This document shows, piece after piece, positions 8,612 through 16,080 of a stretch of DNA of 18,822 nt; the first letter of the stretch is position 1, and each line of letters starts with the position of its first letter. The translations under genes were made by a program, and so were the position numbers. Location: contig CAIPGD010000326.1 of NCBI GenBank assembly GCA_903864485.1, forward strand, positions 1-18,822, in the 5' to 3' direction. The notes below the pieces were generated by a model. That model was not told where the DNA came from. It did no database searches and was given only the letters and a program-made list of their open reading frames with translations. The DNA is from an uncultured bacterium. GTDB taxonomy: Bacteria; Pseudomonadota; Gammaproteobacteria; Burkholderiales; Burkholderiaceae_E.

Positions 8612-9046
8612 CTAACTACAGGCGATTGAGGCAGCCGTAATGTCCTGTCTCATCACCTCACGGGGCGAATAAGTCGAAAACGTGGGCATCGCGATCGCCG
8701 CGAGCGGCCCCTGCCCAAAAAGAGGTGAAATCCACTGGTAGTTGAGACTGGTAATCGTGAGGTTCACGCCCTCGCAGGTGCTGACCGTGCAACCGACTGG
8801 GCTCCACGCCAGATTGATGTCCTGGATCTGGGGCAAGGTTCGCTGCATCCGAAGCAGAACCTTCGCCTTGTTAGCGGTGTCATCGCAAATCGCCGCATAG
8901 CGCGCACCATCTCGAGACGCCTCGTTCGCCGCACCCCAAGTAAAAAGCATTCGCGTGAAATCGAGGATGCCGAACAAAAACATCCAAAGAATTACCAGGA
9001 CCAGGGCGAACTCAACGGCGGTGCTCCCCGAGACGCGGGATTTCAA
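8612..9046 (-). CDS. TadE-like pseudopilin (second of two)
   Basis: 144-residue minor pilin-like protein. A short basic N-terminus is followed by GSTAVEFALVLVILWMFLFG, a class III-type hydrophobic segment with the Glu after the expected prepilin-peptidase cleavage site, then FGILDFTRMLFTWGAANEASRDGARYA, the TadE family signature. The C-terminal part is soluble and probably periplasmic, with four cysteines (in CDDTA, GCTVSTCEG and the terminal IACS). The start is a TTG at 9046 whose bases overlap the stop of the upstream tadE-like gene (TTGA), implying translational coupling; no ATG or GTG lies ahead of the hydrophobic segment. It may equally be TadF-like; the family assignment to TadE/TadF is firmer than the choice between them. 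Confidence 0.82.
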   Translation of the reverse strand: MKSRVSGSTAVEFALVLVILWMFLFGILDFTRMLFTWGAANEASRDGARYAAICDDTANKAKVLLRMQRTLPQIQDINLAWSPVGCTVSTCEGVNLTITSLNYQWISPLFGQGPLAAIAMPTFSTYSPREVMRQDITAASIACS

Positions 9047-9477
9047 AGCGCGCTTCGCATCGAGGCGCTGATATCACCAAAGATCACGCTGCCAAACGAA
9101 ACTCCGAATACAGACGCAAACAATGAGTTGAACGGGTAGGCCTGAACGGTCAGAGTGACAACGTTGGTCGTTGGATTTGAGCCCACCATCTGCCAGACAG
9201 GATTGGCTACCCGGGCAAGGCTTAGGCCCGGAGCCAGCGCCGGTCCGGTCCCAGTCGTATTGCCAAAAACCACCAGATTCTTGGCTTCAGACGTTTTCGT
9301 ATTGGGGGTCCGAGTGGCGAGATAGCGGGTCGCATTTCGAACCGACTTGACCACCGTGTTGTACTCAAGGATTGCCCGACCAAACTCGGTTGTCACTAAG
9401 GTCAGCAACAGTAGTATCGGCAACAGTAAGGCCAACTCAATCGCAGCGGTACCCTTGGGGCGAGCCTTCAACATCAT
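9043..9477 (-). CDS. TadE-like pseudopilin (first of two)
   Basis: 144-residue minor pilin-like protein of the Tad system. The N-terminus KGTAAIELALLLPILLLLTL has the Glu that follows the prepilin-peptidase cleavage site in TadE proteins, a single hydrophobic helix, then FGRAILEYNTVVKSVRNATRYLA, the family's conserved segment. The rest is soluble, without cysteines. Two ATGs stand at 9477 and 9474; GAGG lies five bases before the first. It follows the tadG-like gene by 21 bp and overlaps the next tadE-like gene by 4 bp. Likely cleaved by the CpaA peptidase and needed for pilus initiation (family knowledge). Confidence 0.85.
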   Translation of the reverse strand: MMLKARPKGTAAIELALLLPILLLLTLVTTEFGRAILEYNTVVKSVRNATRYLATRTPNTKTSEAKNLVVFGNTTGTGPALAPGLSLARVANPVWQMVGSNPTTNVVTLTVQAYPFNSLFASVFGVSFGSVIFGDISASMRSAL

Positions 9478-9498
9478 TGGTGCCTCACAGCTGATTCC

Positions 9499-10767
9499 TC
9501 ATTGAACCAGGACAGGAACGGTCGCTGCCGAGGCCCCGCCGACCGCACCATTACTGGAACAAGGACTATTCGCGGCGCCGGCGTTGCCAATGAATTCGAC
9601 CTGGATGTCCACGGTTGGACTCGACATCGGCTGCAAGAGCAACATGCAGGCAAAGTCGACGACCTGGGAACTTGCGTTGATGATGGGGACTGTAACGATC
9701 CGCCGGCTGTGGCCGAGTTGCTGATGTTCGCCAGCCATCGCAGGCGTTGCCAAGGTTTTGTAGCCGCCACTCATGCGCAAACCGGTGACGGCATCGCCAT
9801 TGCCCACACTGGTCCCGGTGTTATCGTACGAGGCGAAAGAACGTTGCTTGGCTTTGAAATTATCCGCGGTGCTGTGGCAGCTGTTCAGCGGTTGGCCGCT
9901 GTAGGCGTTTTGAGGCGCTGCATTCTTCCAGTTTGTGGGCGTGTAGGCATATCCCGTCGTATCTGGATGGTTCACACTCGGCCCCGGATCACCATTCTTG
10001 TAGATGCCAAAGCGTGCATTCCAGACGTCTGAGACACTCTGCTTGGCACCCGGCTTTCCAACGGTATCGCCCACCTTGACGCCGCAATACCCGGGTTCAG
10101 CCAGTTCGAGCGCGGCCTCGCTGGCCGAGTTGCTTCCATCCAGGTTGTTCCAGCCCATCTGACCTGCACCAGGCGTTTTTTGGCCCATGACGGTGATCCA
10201 TTCACCAACCTGAAATCCGTAGTTGGGTGACGCCCCCCCGGATTTCGCAATCAGGCCTAGCGGAATCGGGCAAGTCTTTTGAGTACCCGCTCGCCTCGCA
10301 ACCGCCAATGCCCCGACGCTATTGGTTCCGGCATAGGCCGCATGACTGCTCCCGACAGAGGCGCCCATCGCCTGGATCAACCACATCCGGACACCGTTCT
10401 GCTGATGATTACATTGTGCATACTGGGCGTTTGCTGGGATGGTCGTCACAGAATAGGTAACGTCCCGAAACGTAATCTCAGAGCTGATCAGTTTGTTTTG
10501 GCCGCCCCAGGTGCCGGACTGGAAATCGACCCGATTGAGATTGCCCGCTGTAAGACCTGCGCTTGATGCTCGTATGAGCGCATCGGTAGCGCCGTCGAGT
10601 TCCTGCGCCGCCGCGAGAGCGCACGCGTCAACCGAGGTTTGCAATTCGTCCCTCGCAACAAACAAATGACCGAAGTCGAGGGCCAGTCCCATGAACCCCA
10701 ACAGGAACAGCATTGAGAGGGCGACGACGACGGCAACAGTTCCCCCCTGTCGAATTCGAGACGTCAT
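9499..10767 (-). CDS. tadG: TadG-like Flp pilus-assembly protein
   Basis: 422-residue protein with an N-terminal Tad domain: GGTVAVVVALSMLFLLGFMG then LALDFGHLFVARDELQTSVDACALAAAQELDG (about residues 8-60), the pattern of TadG and the putative Flp pilus-assembly family. One N-terminal membrane helix anchors a large predicted periplasmic domain rich in Gly, Ser and Asn, with several scattered cysteines. No clear von Willebrand A (MIDAS) motif was seen, unlike some longer TadG proteins. Start: ATG at 10767, just after GGGAGA at a good distance and two bases after the lipoprotein stop. A role as anchor or minor pilus component is inferred from family and position. Confidence 0.8.
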   Translation of the reverse strand: MTSRIRQGGTVAVVVALSMLFLLGFMGLALDFGHLFVARDELQTSVDACALAAAQELDGATDALIRASSAGLTAGNLNRVDFQSGTWGGQNKLISSEITFRDVTYSVTTIPANAQYAQCNHQQNGVRMWLIQAMGASVGSSHAAYAGTNSVGALAVARRAGTQKTCPIPLGLIAKSGGASPNYGFQVGEWITVMGQKTPGAGQMGWNNLDGSNSASEAALELAEPGYCGVKVGDTVGKPGAKQSVSDVWNARFGIYKNGDPGPSVNHPDTTGYAYTPTNWKNAAPQNAYSGQPLNSCHSTADNFKAKQRSFASYDNTGTSVGNGDAVTGLRMSGGYKTLATPAMAGEHQQLGHSRRIVTVPIINASSQVVDFACMLLLQPMSSPTVDIQVEFIGNAGAANSPCSSNGAVGGASAATVPVLVQ

Positions 10768-10769
10768 GT

Positions 10770-11096
10770 CTATCTCCCGAAGTTACCCCCCAGATTGATG
10801 ACGTTGACCGCCGGTGGTTGCACCTTGAAAGTGTTTTGGTAATGAATCAGGGCCTCTCGGGCGGATTTTCCGTCCAACCCAGCCACAAGATCCGGGACGG
10901 TACCTGCGTCGGGCGAAATCGTCATTGCAAGCTTTGCTTCGCGCACCGCCATCCCAAATTTCGCGTCATAGTTCGGCGTGACGGGGGCACAGCCTGCGCT
11001 GATGCCAGGCAGGACCATGAGACCCATGAGTCCTATCAGGCCCGTCAGACGGGTACCGAGCGCTCGAATGCGCAGCGGATTTTTTCGTAAATTCAT
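10770..11096 (-). CDS. Small lipoprotein of the Tad locus (CpaD position)
   Basis: About 108 residues: a basic N-terminus, a hydrophobic segment (GLIGLMGLMVLPGISAG) ending in Gly-Cys, so a probable lipoprotein signal with a slightly atypical lipobox (SAGC), then a short conserved-looking domain NYDAKFGMAVREAKLAMTISPDAG, GLDGKSAREALIHYQNTFK and a C-terminal VINLGGNFG. I recall similar short lipoproteins at this place in beta- and gammaproteobacterial tad loci. It takes the position of CpaD/RcpB and may assist the CpaC secretin in the outer membrane (inference). A GTG at 11108 overlaps the cpaC stop (GTGA), but the ATG at 11096 eight bases after that stop seems the better start. Confidence 0.72.
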   Translation of the reverse strand: MNLRKNPLRIRALGTRLTGLIGLMGLMVLPGISAGCAPVTPNYDAKFGMAVREAKLAMTISPDAGTVPDLVAGLDGKSAREALIHYQNTFKVQPPAVNVINLGGNFGR

Positions 11097-11104
11097 GATC
11101 GTTC

Positions 11105-12676
11105 TCACTTGGATTCGGTGGACTGAGGACCGGGTACTGGCTTGAGGACCGTGGCTGCGGCAGGCGCACTGCCCTCCAGACTCCCTTTGAGAAAAACGTC
11201 ACTCCGCTTGGGTTCGATATGGTTGTCGGTCGGTAAGCGCGGGACCTCACTGAGCGGTTTTACAAGCCGCGGGGTAATCACAAAAACCAGTTCGGTCTGA
11301 TCCTTCTGAAACTCTGTACTTCTGAAAAGCGCGCCAAGCACGGGTATTTCACCCAGCCCAGGGAAGCGCTGAACCGATTCAGTGAGGTTGTTCTTGATCA
11401 GACCTGCCACGACAAAACTCTGACCGTCGCTCAGCTGCACCGTGGTGTCGGCTCTGCGCACCAAGAAAGACGGCAGCACAGAGACCACTCCATTGACGGT
11501 GGAAAACGGCGATCCGGTCTGAGACAGCTCTGAAACTTCAGAGATCACCTTCAGGTTGACGCGTGTCGCATCGAGAACGGTCGGCGTAAATTTCACACCA
11601 ATACCAAACTCCTTTTCTTCGAGCGTCACAACTGGGATGCCGTTAGCGTTGGACTGCGACACCGGAATAAAGATTTTTCCGCCGGACAGAAAGCTCGCCT
11701 GCTGACCGCTAATGGCCATGATGTTGGGTTCGGCGAGCACACGGACCAAGCCATCACGATTTTGCGCATCAATCCCCAGGAGTGAAGCTCCGTTACCCGT
11801 GATACCCAGTTTTGCCGATGCCGCTGCCGACCCACCCGCGACCGAGCCAGCCGCGCCGCCGAGCAAGCTGCCGGCGGCAAAGGTGCCATTCAAATTAGGG
11901 CCAAACCGCCCCAGAACAGCGGGACCCCCGCCGATGATTCCCGAGATGATCCCCGACGAAACCCCATTCGCGGCGGTGTAAATTCGGGTGTAATCAATGC
12001 CAAATTTATCGAGTAGCTTCTTGCTGACCTCGGCAATCTTGACCTCCAGCATGACCTGCTGTTGAGCGCTCACCCGAAGTAGATTGATCACTTTTTTGCC
12101 ATCGCCATACGAGCTGGCGAGCGAGAGGACATGATCGAGCTGAATCGAATTGCTAACCACCCCACTCAGGACCAACGAGTTTTCGGCGCCACGTACCCGA
12201 ATGCCGGTTTCCTCAGGCATCAGAGCGGCGATGGTTGTCTGAAGTGGAACCGTATCAACGGTCACGACGAGATCTTTAACAGTGCAGCGACCGTCAACCC
12301 CCTGAAGCAGGACATTCATCGATCCGGCGCGCTTGCCCAGAAAAAACAGCTCGGTTGGACTTAGAAGGATTACGTCTACGTCGGCCACCCCATCGGTCCG
12401 AGGGACCATGCTGGGCATTGCACCCATGGGCCCGGACGCTTCTTCAGACATTTCAATGGGCCGTCCTGAGCGCACGGACGGAAGACCGCCGATCACCATA
12501 CGAGCCACTGGCGCGTTGAGGGTCAGAACCGTTGACTTCCCCAAGAGCACCTCGGTTGGCGGATCGACCGTCACCAAGGTGCAGGGCTTCATCGGGCCGC
12601 GCTCGGCTGCGGTGGAACCCAGGGGGTTGAAGACCATGGCCGCGGCCAGAGTGAGCAAAGACAAACGTTTATTCAC
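11105..12676 (-). CDS. cpaC: Tad outer-membrane secretin CpaC/RcpA
   Basis: Secretin forming the outer-membrane channel for the Flp pilus. From the GTG at 12676 (GGAG five bases ahead) it has 523 residues and begins with a clean Sec signal peptide (NKRLSLLTLAAAMVFNPLGSTA, cut near STA-AERG). The longer frame to 12790 adds 38 residues without secretory character and runs through a stem-loop into cpaB, so I rejected it. Next come the pilus-formation N-terminal domain (VDPPTEVLLGKSTVLTLNAP, later LFFLGKRAGSMNVLL), a BON-like segment, a Gly/Ala-rich insert, and the secretin domain (VRVLAEPNIMAISGQQASFL, SFVVAGLIKNN, GEIPVLGALF, ELVFVITPRLV). It follows cpaB after 65 bp. Confidence 0.92.
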   Translation of the reverse strand: MNKRLSLLTLAAAMVFNPLGSTAAERGPMKPCTLVTVDPPTEVLLGKSTVLTLNAPVARMVIGGLPSVRSGRPIEMSEEASGPMGAMPSMVPRTDGVADVDVILLSPTELFFLGKRAGSMNVLLQGVDGRCTVKDLVVTVDTVPLQTTIAALMPEETGIRVRGAENSLVLSGVVSNSIQLDHVLSLASSYGDGKKVINLLRVSAQQQVMLEVKIAEVSKKLLDKFGIDYTRIYTAANGVSSGIISGIIGGGPAVLGRFGPNLNGTFAAGSLLGGAAGSVAGGSAAASAKLGITGNGASLLGIDAQNRDGLVRVLAEPNIMAISGQQASFLSGGKIFIPVSQSNANGIPVVTLEEKEFGIGVKFTPTVLDATRVNLKVISEVSELSQTGSPFSTVNGVVSVLPSFLVRRADTTVQLSDGQSFVVAGLIKNNLTESVQRFPGLGEIPVLGALFRSTEFQKDQTELVFVITPRLVKPLSEVPRLPTDNHIEPKRSDVFLKGSLEGSAPAAATVLKPVPGPQSTESK

Positions 12677-12719
12677 ACCAACTCCGAAAACGGTCAAACA
12701 GGCGAGGTCAAGGTTGAGG

Positions 12720-12746
12720 TCTAGGCCGGGGCCAAGATCGCCTAGA
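12720..12746 (-). other. Intercistronic stem-loop between cpaB and cpaC
   Basis: Perfect 7-bp inverted repeat TCTAGGC (12720-12726) and GCCTAGA (12740-12746) with a 13-base loop, straddling the cpaB stop codon. No T-run follows in the direction of transcription, so it is not a standard intrinsic terminator. It may slow RNA decay or set the cpaB/cpaC ratio (inference). Confidence 0.5.
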
Positions 12747-13635
12747 AGCAGTTCATTACACGGGTATTGGACTGAACCACCTCGACACAAGTACGAGCGG
12801 GCACCTCACTCGGGCTGACCCGCAACGGAGCCACATCTTCAAGGGCTGCCATGGATTCCTTGCTGACAATTGGCACAAGTTTGGGATTTCGCTTCCCACC
12901 GATTGGCGTCGGGCTGACTGTTGCCGTTCGATCGCCGAACAATTGATTCTTGGTAATCCCTGAGGTTGTGACAGGTTCTTTATCAATCTGATTGCGCAAG
13001 ACCAGAGACAAGGTCCCGACATTGCGGGCCAGGTCAAGCTTCTCGGCGTCGTCAATGGAGAGCTCGAGCGTGACTGCGTTAACGACCTTGGGCTTGGTGT
13101 CATCGCGCGATGACTCTTGGGCTACTGCAAGCACCAACACGTGCTCAAGAACGGTCTTGCTGATTTGGAGATTCTCTTCAAACCGCCCCTGCCGCTCCTT
13201 GAGCGCATTGACCATTACATCCACATAATTGCCCGGAAGTGCGAACCCAGCGACGCCCACGACGTCATTGACGCGTACTGTCATCGCCCGTTTGCCCTCG
13301 GCAATGACGGCCGAAAGCCCACCTTGGGTGCCGATGGGTGCCAGTTTTGAGGACAATACCGCCTCACCCCGTTGCACCGAGATTCTCACCACCCGATCCT
13401 GGAGTTCCTTGAGCTCGGTGAAGGCGCCCTGGGGGACTGATCCGCTCGGCCAGTCGGCGGTCGTTAGCATTTGAAGATTAAGTTTGCTTCCGAGTTCGAT
13501 GTCACTGGCTGCAACGACCACTTTATTGGATTGGATCGTGCCCTTACGACTGACCCAATCCACGGCATAAGCGGTCACAACGAGTCCAAGAACCATCGAC
13601 AGCGCCAACATGCCAACTGCTTTCGCATTCTTCAT
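12742..13635 (-). CDS. cpaB: Flp pilus assembly protein CpaB/RcpC
   Basis: Periplasmic, membrane-anchored partner of the CpaC secretin. 297 residues, normal for the family. One N-terminal membrane segment (about 7-25), a SAF domain (VVVAASDIELGSKLNLQMLTTADWP, about 39-63), then the RcpC/CpaB core ISVQRGEAVLSSKLAPIG, GKRAMTVRVNDVVGVAGFALPGNYVDVMV. The C-terminus ends in a short stretch with two cysteines (ARTCVEVVQ and MNCF) that could form a disulfide. Start: ATG at 13635 with GAAGG upstream, 18 bp after the cpaA stop. Confidence 0.9.
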   Translation of the reverse strand: MKNAKAVGMLALSMVLGLVVTAYAVDWVSRKGTIQSNKVVVAASDIELGSKLNLQMLTTADWPSGSVPQGAFTELKELQDRVVRISVQRGEAVLSSKLAPIGTQGGLSAVIAEGKRAMTVRVNDVVGVAGFALPGNYVDVMVNALKERQGRFEENLQISKTVLEHVLVLAVAQESSRDDTKPKVVNAVTLELSIDDAEKLDLARNVGTLSLVLRNQIDKEPVTTSGITKNQLFGDRTATVSPTPIGGKRNPKLVPIVSKESMAALEDVAPLRVSPSEVPARTCVEVVQSNTRVMNCF

Positions 13636-13653
13636 CCGGTGTACCTTCGAGCG

Positions 13654-14241
13654 TCAAGTAAAACCAAGCTGCCGGGCCACGAGGTACCCCACTGTGCCTG
13701 CTGAAATGGCAACGCCATACGGCAGCCGCCCTGCGGAAATCGTTGGTGTCACCCGAAAATCAGGCACCCGCCCAACTAGCGCGTCCAGTAAGCCCAACTG
13801 AAACATAGACCGTAGGTTTTGCACCATCCGGCTAACCGTGCCCCTGAGGACGACGAAGGCAATCGCCATCAGCCCCCCGACGATCATGGTGGCCAGCGCA
13901 ACCCGAACCGTGTCAGCCGGCCCGAGAAACGCACCGACCATCGCGAGGAGCTTCACATCCCCCGCACCCATCGCACGTAGCAAGTACAGCGGAAGAAAAA
14001 GGCCGAATCCCACCAAGACGCCCCCCAACACAAAAAGGGGACCTTCCTGTACCGGCCAACGGATGCACTGGTCAATCACCGCAAACACGATCCCCAGCAG
14101 AACGATTTGATTCGGGATCCGGTGCGAGCGACAGTCCGCGACGGCGGCCAACACGAGCAAGATCGTTAACGCCGCCATCTGCCAATTAAAAAATAGCATC
14201 GCGAGCAAGTCGAAGACCGACTGTATTTCCCCGACTTGCAT
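13654..14241 (-). CDS. cpaA: Prepilin peptidase CpaA/TadV
   Basis: Membrane aspartyl protease (A24A type IV prepilin peptidase family) that removes the leader of Flp pilin and the TadE-like pseudopilins. 195 residues with about six membrane segments and no N-methyltransferase domain, as usual for TadV. The two catalytic aspartates are visible: D36 in VADCRSHRIPN and D95 in the GxGD-type motif GAGDVKLLA. It lies between flp (22-bp gap) and cpaB, its normal place. Confidence 0.92.
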   Translation of the reverse strand: MQVGEIQSVFDLLAMLFFNWQMAALTILLVLAAVADCRSHRIPNQIVLLGIVFAVIDQCIRWPVQEGPLFVLGGVLVGFGLFLPLYLLRAMGAGDVKLLAMVGAFLGPADTVRVALATMIVGGLMAIAFVVLRGTVSRMVQNLRSMFQLGLLDALVGRVPDFRVTPTISAGRLPYGVAISAGTVGYLVARQLGFT

Positions 14242-14263
14242 CGCTTACCCCAGAGCCCGAGGC

Positions 14264-14470
14264 TTAGGCACAAGTACTACCGGTCAAGCAGGTCGTGATC
14301 CGCGAAATGAATTTCGTGAAGTTGCCGTCTGTAACGATCGCGCGCAGTGCCACGACAATCCCAATCGAGACCACTGCAATGATCAACGCATACTCAACGA
14401 CCTGCGCACCTTCCTCATCCCGGGCAAACTCAACTGCGCCCTGACGAACCAATCCGATCAACGTATTCAT
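14264..14470 (-). CDS. flp: Flp family type IVb major pilin
   Basis: 68-residue structural pilin. The leader ends in RDEEG; cleavage after Gly21 would leave a mature pilin starting AQVVEYALIIAVV with Glu at position 5 followed by Tyr, the Flp hallmark, and a single hydrophobic helix to about residue 45. The mature chain of 47 residues ends with two cysteines (CLTGSTCA) that could make a small disulfide loop. ATG at 14470 has AAAGGA about eight bases ahead. A 101-bp leader separates it from the response regulator; it probably holds the pilin's own promoter, but I could not assign clear -35/-10 boxes. First gene of the tad block. Confidence 0.92.
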   Translation of the reverse strand: MNTLIGLVRQGAVEFARDEEGAQVVEYALIIAVVSIGIVVALRAIVTDGNFTKFISRITTCLTGSTCA

Positions 14471-14571
14471 GGCAATTTCCTTTCACTTGGAGAGAGAGAC
14501 GAAGGACCCACGGCCAAGACTAACGATCCTGGCGCTGCCGCACATCGGACTTGCCGCCCCTTTCCCTGAGG

Positions 14572-15285
14572 TCAAGTGCCACGTAAGTTCGGGACACTTG
14601 TCATTGGGTTCAGCCGGCGAAAGTGGCTCGTGGCGTAGTGGTAAAGAGCCATCCGTCCGTCCACATCGAGCTTGCTGTAAATCGTCGTGAGCCGATTACG
14701 CAGAGTGTGCTCACTCATATTGAGCTTGTCGGCGAGGACCTTGTTCCGCGCGCCTTTCTCAGTGATGACCGAAACCACAATCTGACGCTCCCTAGGCGTT
14801 AGGGAATCAAATCGCTGGCTATGCAAATCCGGTCTCGCGCCTTTTGACATGGCGTCGAGCACTTGACTCAAGCTGAGACGGTCGAGCCAGATCTCGCCGG
14901 CCGCAACGCGGTCAATGGCAGTCAGTAAAACGGCCGCCGGTTCGAGCTTCGAGACGACGCCACGCGCACCAATCACAACGGCTCTCTGGTGACTCTCGCA
15001 ATCGGTCGAACCGGTCAGGATCAAGACCCTGGCAAGACTCTGCTCGATGACCTCAGGAATGAAGTCGAGTGCACAAGAATCACCAAAATCAAGATCGAGC
15101 AACACCAGATCCGCCGTGGTGTGCTTCAACAGCTCAAAGAGCGCGACTCGAGAACTCGCTTGTCCGACAACGCGCATACGTGGCGCCGCACTCTGGATCA
15201 ATTGTTCAAGGCCCCAAAGGACCGTCTGGTGGTCGTCCGCGAGTAATACGCGAAGCGGTTCACCCGAGACGCCCCCATGATTCAC
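14572..15285 (-). CDS. NarL/FixJ-family response regulator
   Basis: 237-residue cytoplasmic two-component regulator. Receiver domain: acidic pair D17-D18 (LLADDHQ), phosphoacceptor D64 (LVLLDLDFG), switch Thr91 (ILTGST) and Lys113 (VVSKLEP), so all phosphorylation residues are present. C-terminal LuxR-type helix-turn-helix: SLTPRERQIVVSVITEKGAR then VLADKLNMSEHTLRNRLTTIYSKL. It starts with GTG at 15285, overlapping the kinase stop (GTGA), and ends 101 bp before flp on the same strand. Its likely job is to control the flp/tad promoter in answer to the adjacent kinase (inference from position); a role at the divergent puc promoter is possible. Confidence 0.9.
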   Translation of the reverse strand: MNHGGVSGEPLRVLLADDHQTVLWGLEQLIQSAAPRMRVVGQASSRVALFELLKHTTADLVLLDLDFGDSCALDFIPEVIEQSLARVLILTGSTDCESHQRAVVIGARGVVSKLEPAAVLLTAIDRVAAGEIWLDRLSLSQVLDAMSKGARPDLHSQRFDSLTPRERQIVVSVITEKGARNKVLADKLNMSEHTLRNRLTTIYSKLDVDGRMALYHYATSHFRRLNPMTSVPNLRGT

Positions 15286-16046
15286 GAGCCCCCCCGGGGC
15301 ACTTCGATCGAAACCCGAGTCTCACGCCCGCCAACCAAACTGACTTGGCAACGTCCCCCCAATGCACGAGCTCGCTCGTCAATCGAACGCGGCATGAATG
15401 GCGTCAGGAGGGTGCCAAGCGCAACCGGATTCGTGATCACCATGCGAATATGATCGATCCGACAAAAAAGTATGATCCGTGCGCTGGCCGAGCGTGTGTG
15501 GCGACGGATATTCCTCAGCCCCTCATTGGCCATGTTCAGGAACGCGCCGGCCAAAAACTCATTGACCATTTGAGCGTTGCCGGCTGTTCTTATCAGGACC
15601 TCGAGACGGTACAGATCGCGCCATCGAGTCACTTGTTCGATCAGAACAGGCGGCAGTTCAATCGATGACCGCTCATTATCTCGACCGTCTGGCACCTCTT
15701 GCAGAGAGGCCACATAGCGACGCATCGAGAGAATTTCATGTTCGACACGCGTGACCAGCCGGGCCAGATCTTCCGTGACGGCGTGACCGGTTGCCGCCTT
15801 TGTCTGGATCGCTTCAAGGGCCCATTTCAGACCGAGGTACGGCTGGATTGAACTGTCATGAAGATCCCGTGAAATTCTTCTTCGCTCGAGCAGCACCGAA
15901 CCGTCGCGCTTCATCGAAAACACCCCATCGTCACCACCAAAAGTCGTAATGAGTCTAGGGAAACGAATGGCTATCGGATGTGCGATTAGACACAGAGTCC
16001 TATCAACTTGTTGAATTGAATTGAACTTGCACCACGGTTGTGTCAT
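15282..16046 (-). CDS. Sensor-less HisKA_3 histidine kinase with degenerate ATP-binding G boxes
   Basis: Up to 254 residues, cytoplasmic, without membrane segments or PAS/GAF sensor domain. The HisKA_3 phosphoacceptor motif is ERRRISRDLHDSSIQPYLGL with His63; the N-box is NEGLRNIRRH (174-183). The usual D-x-G-x-G and G-x-G-L-x-G boxes are not recognisable: the region reads MVITNPVALG and FMPRSIDERARALGG, keeping only the final ERAxxLGG. The start is uncertain. The ATG at 16046 has no ribosome-binding site and lies inside the puc control region; an in-frame ATG at 15914 (SMKRDGSV) would give 210 residues beginning just ahead of HisKA_3 and may be the real start. The last codons overlap the regulator gene. 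Confidence 0.82.
   Translation of the reverse strand: MTQPWCKFNSIQQVDRTLCLIAHPIAIRFPRLITTFGGDDGVFSMKRDGSVLLERRRISRDLHDSSIQPYLGLKWALEAIQTKAATGHAVTEDLARLVTRVEHEILSMRRYVASLQEVPDGRDNERSSIELPPVLIEQVTRWRDLYRLEVLIRTAGNAQMVNEFLAGAFLNMANEGLRNIRRHTRSASARIILFCRIDHIRMVITNPVALGTLLTPFMPRSIDERARALGGRCQVSLVGGRETRVSIEVPRGGS
16003..16025. promoter_or_regulatory. Palindrome and TTGAA repeats upstream of puc
   Basis: TCAAC-TT-GTTGA (16003-16014) is an inverted repeat with 5-bp arms, running into three head-to-tail copies of TTGAA (16011-16025). The stretch is A/T-richer than its surroundings and lies 39-61 bp upstream of the centre of the puc -35/-10 region, a usual place for an activator. The regulator is unknown. 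It lies within the kinase frame only if the far start at 16046 is used. Confidence 0.35.
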
Positions 16047-16058
16047 TTTTGCTTGACA
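16041..16058 (+). promoter_or_regulatory. Putative PpsR/CrtJ operator 1 of puc
   Basis: TGT-N12-ACA, the consensus of the redox/light-responsive photosynthesis repressor PpsR/CrtJ, here with extended arms TGTCA and TGACA. It overlaps the -35 hexamer of the puc promoter and the far start of the divergent kinase gene. Binding is inferred from motif, spacing and context. Confidence 0.7.
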
Positions 16059-16080
16059 ATTATTACTGTCAAGTTAAGAT
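16053..16080 (+). promoter_or_regulatory. Sigma70-type promoter of pucBAC
   Basis: TTGACA (16053-16058, perfect -35) and TAAGAT (16075-16080, -10 with four of six matches to TATAAT) separated by 16 bases. Transcription would start near 16087, leaving a leader of about 85 bases before pucB. Both boxes are covered by the two TGT-N12-ACA motifs. Confidence 0.65.

Noticed and set aside
9502..10032. Plus-strand open frame of 176 codons
   Set aside because: Antisense to the tadG-like gene with no recognisable domain; the minus-strand frame has a clear Tad domain.
12677..12790. Upstream extension of the cpaC frame by 38 residues
   Set aside because: It passes through a stem-loop and into cpaB, has no signal-peptide character, and the GTG at 12676 has a good ribosome-binding site directly before a signal peptide.
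14571..14590. Sigma54 promoter for flp (TGGCAC on the minus strand)
   Set aside because: The GC of the -12 element is absent at the required distance, and part of the match lies in the last codons of the response regulator.
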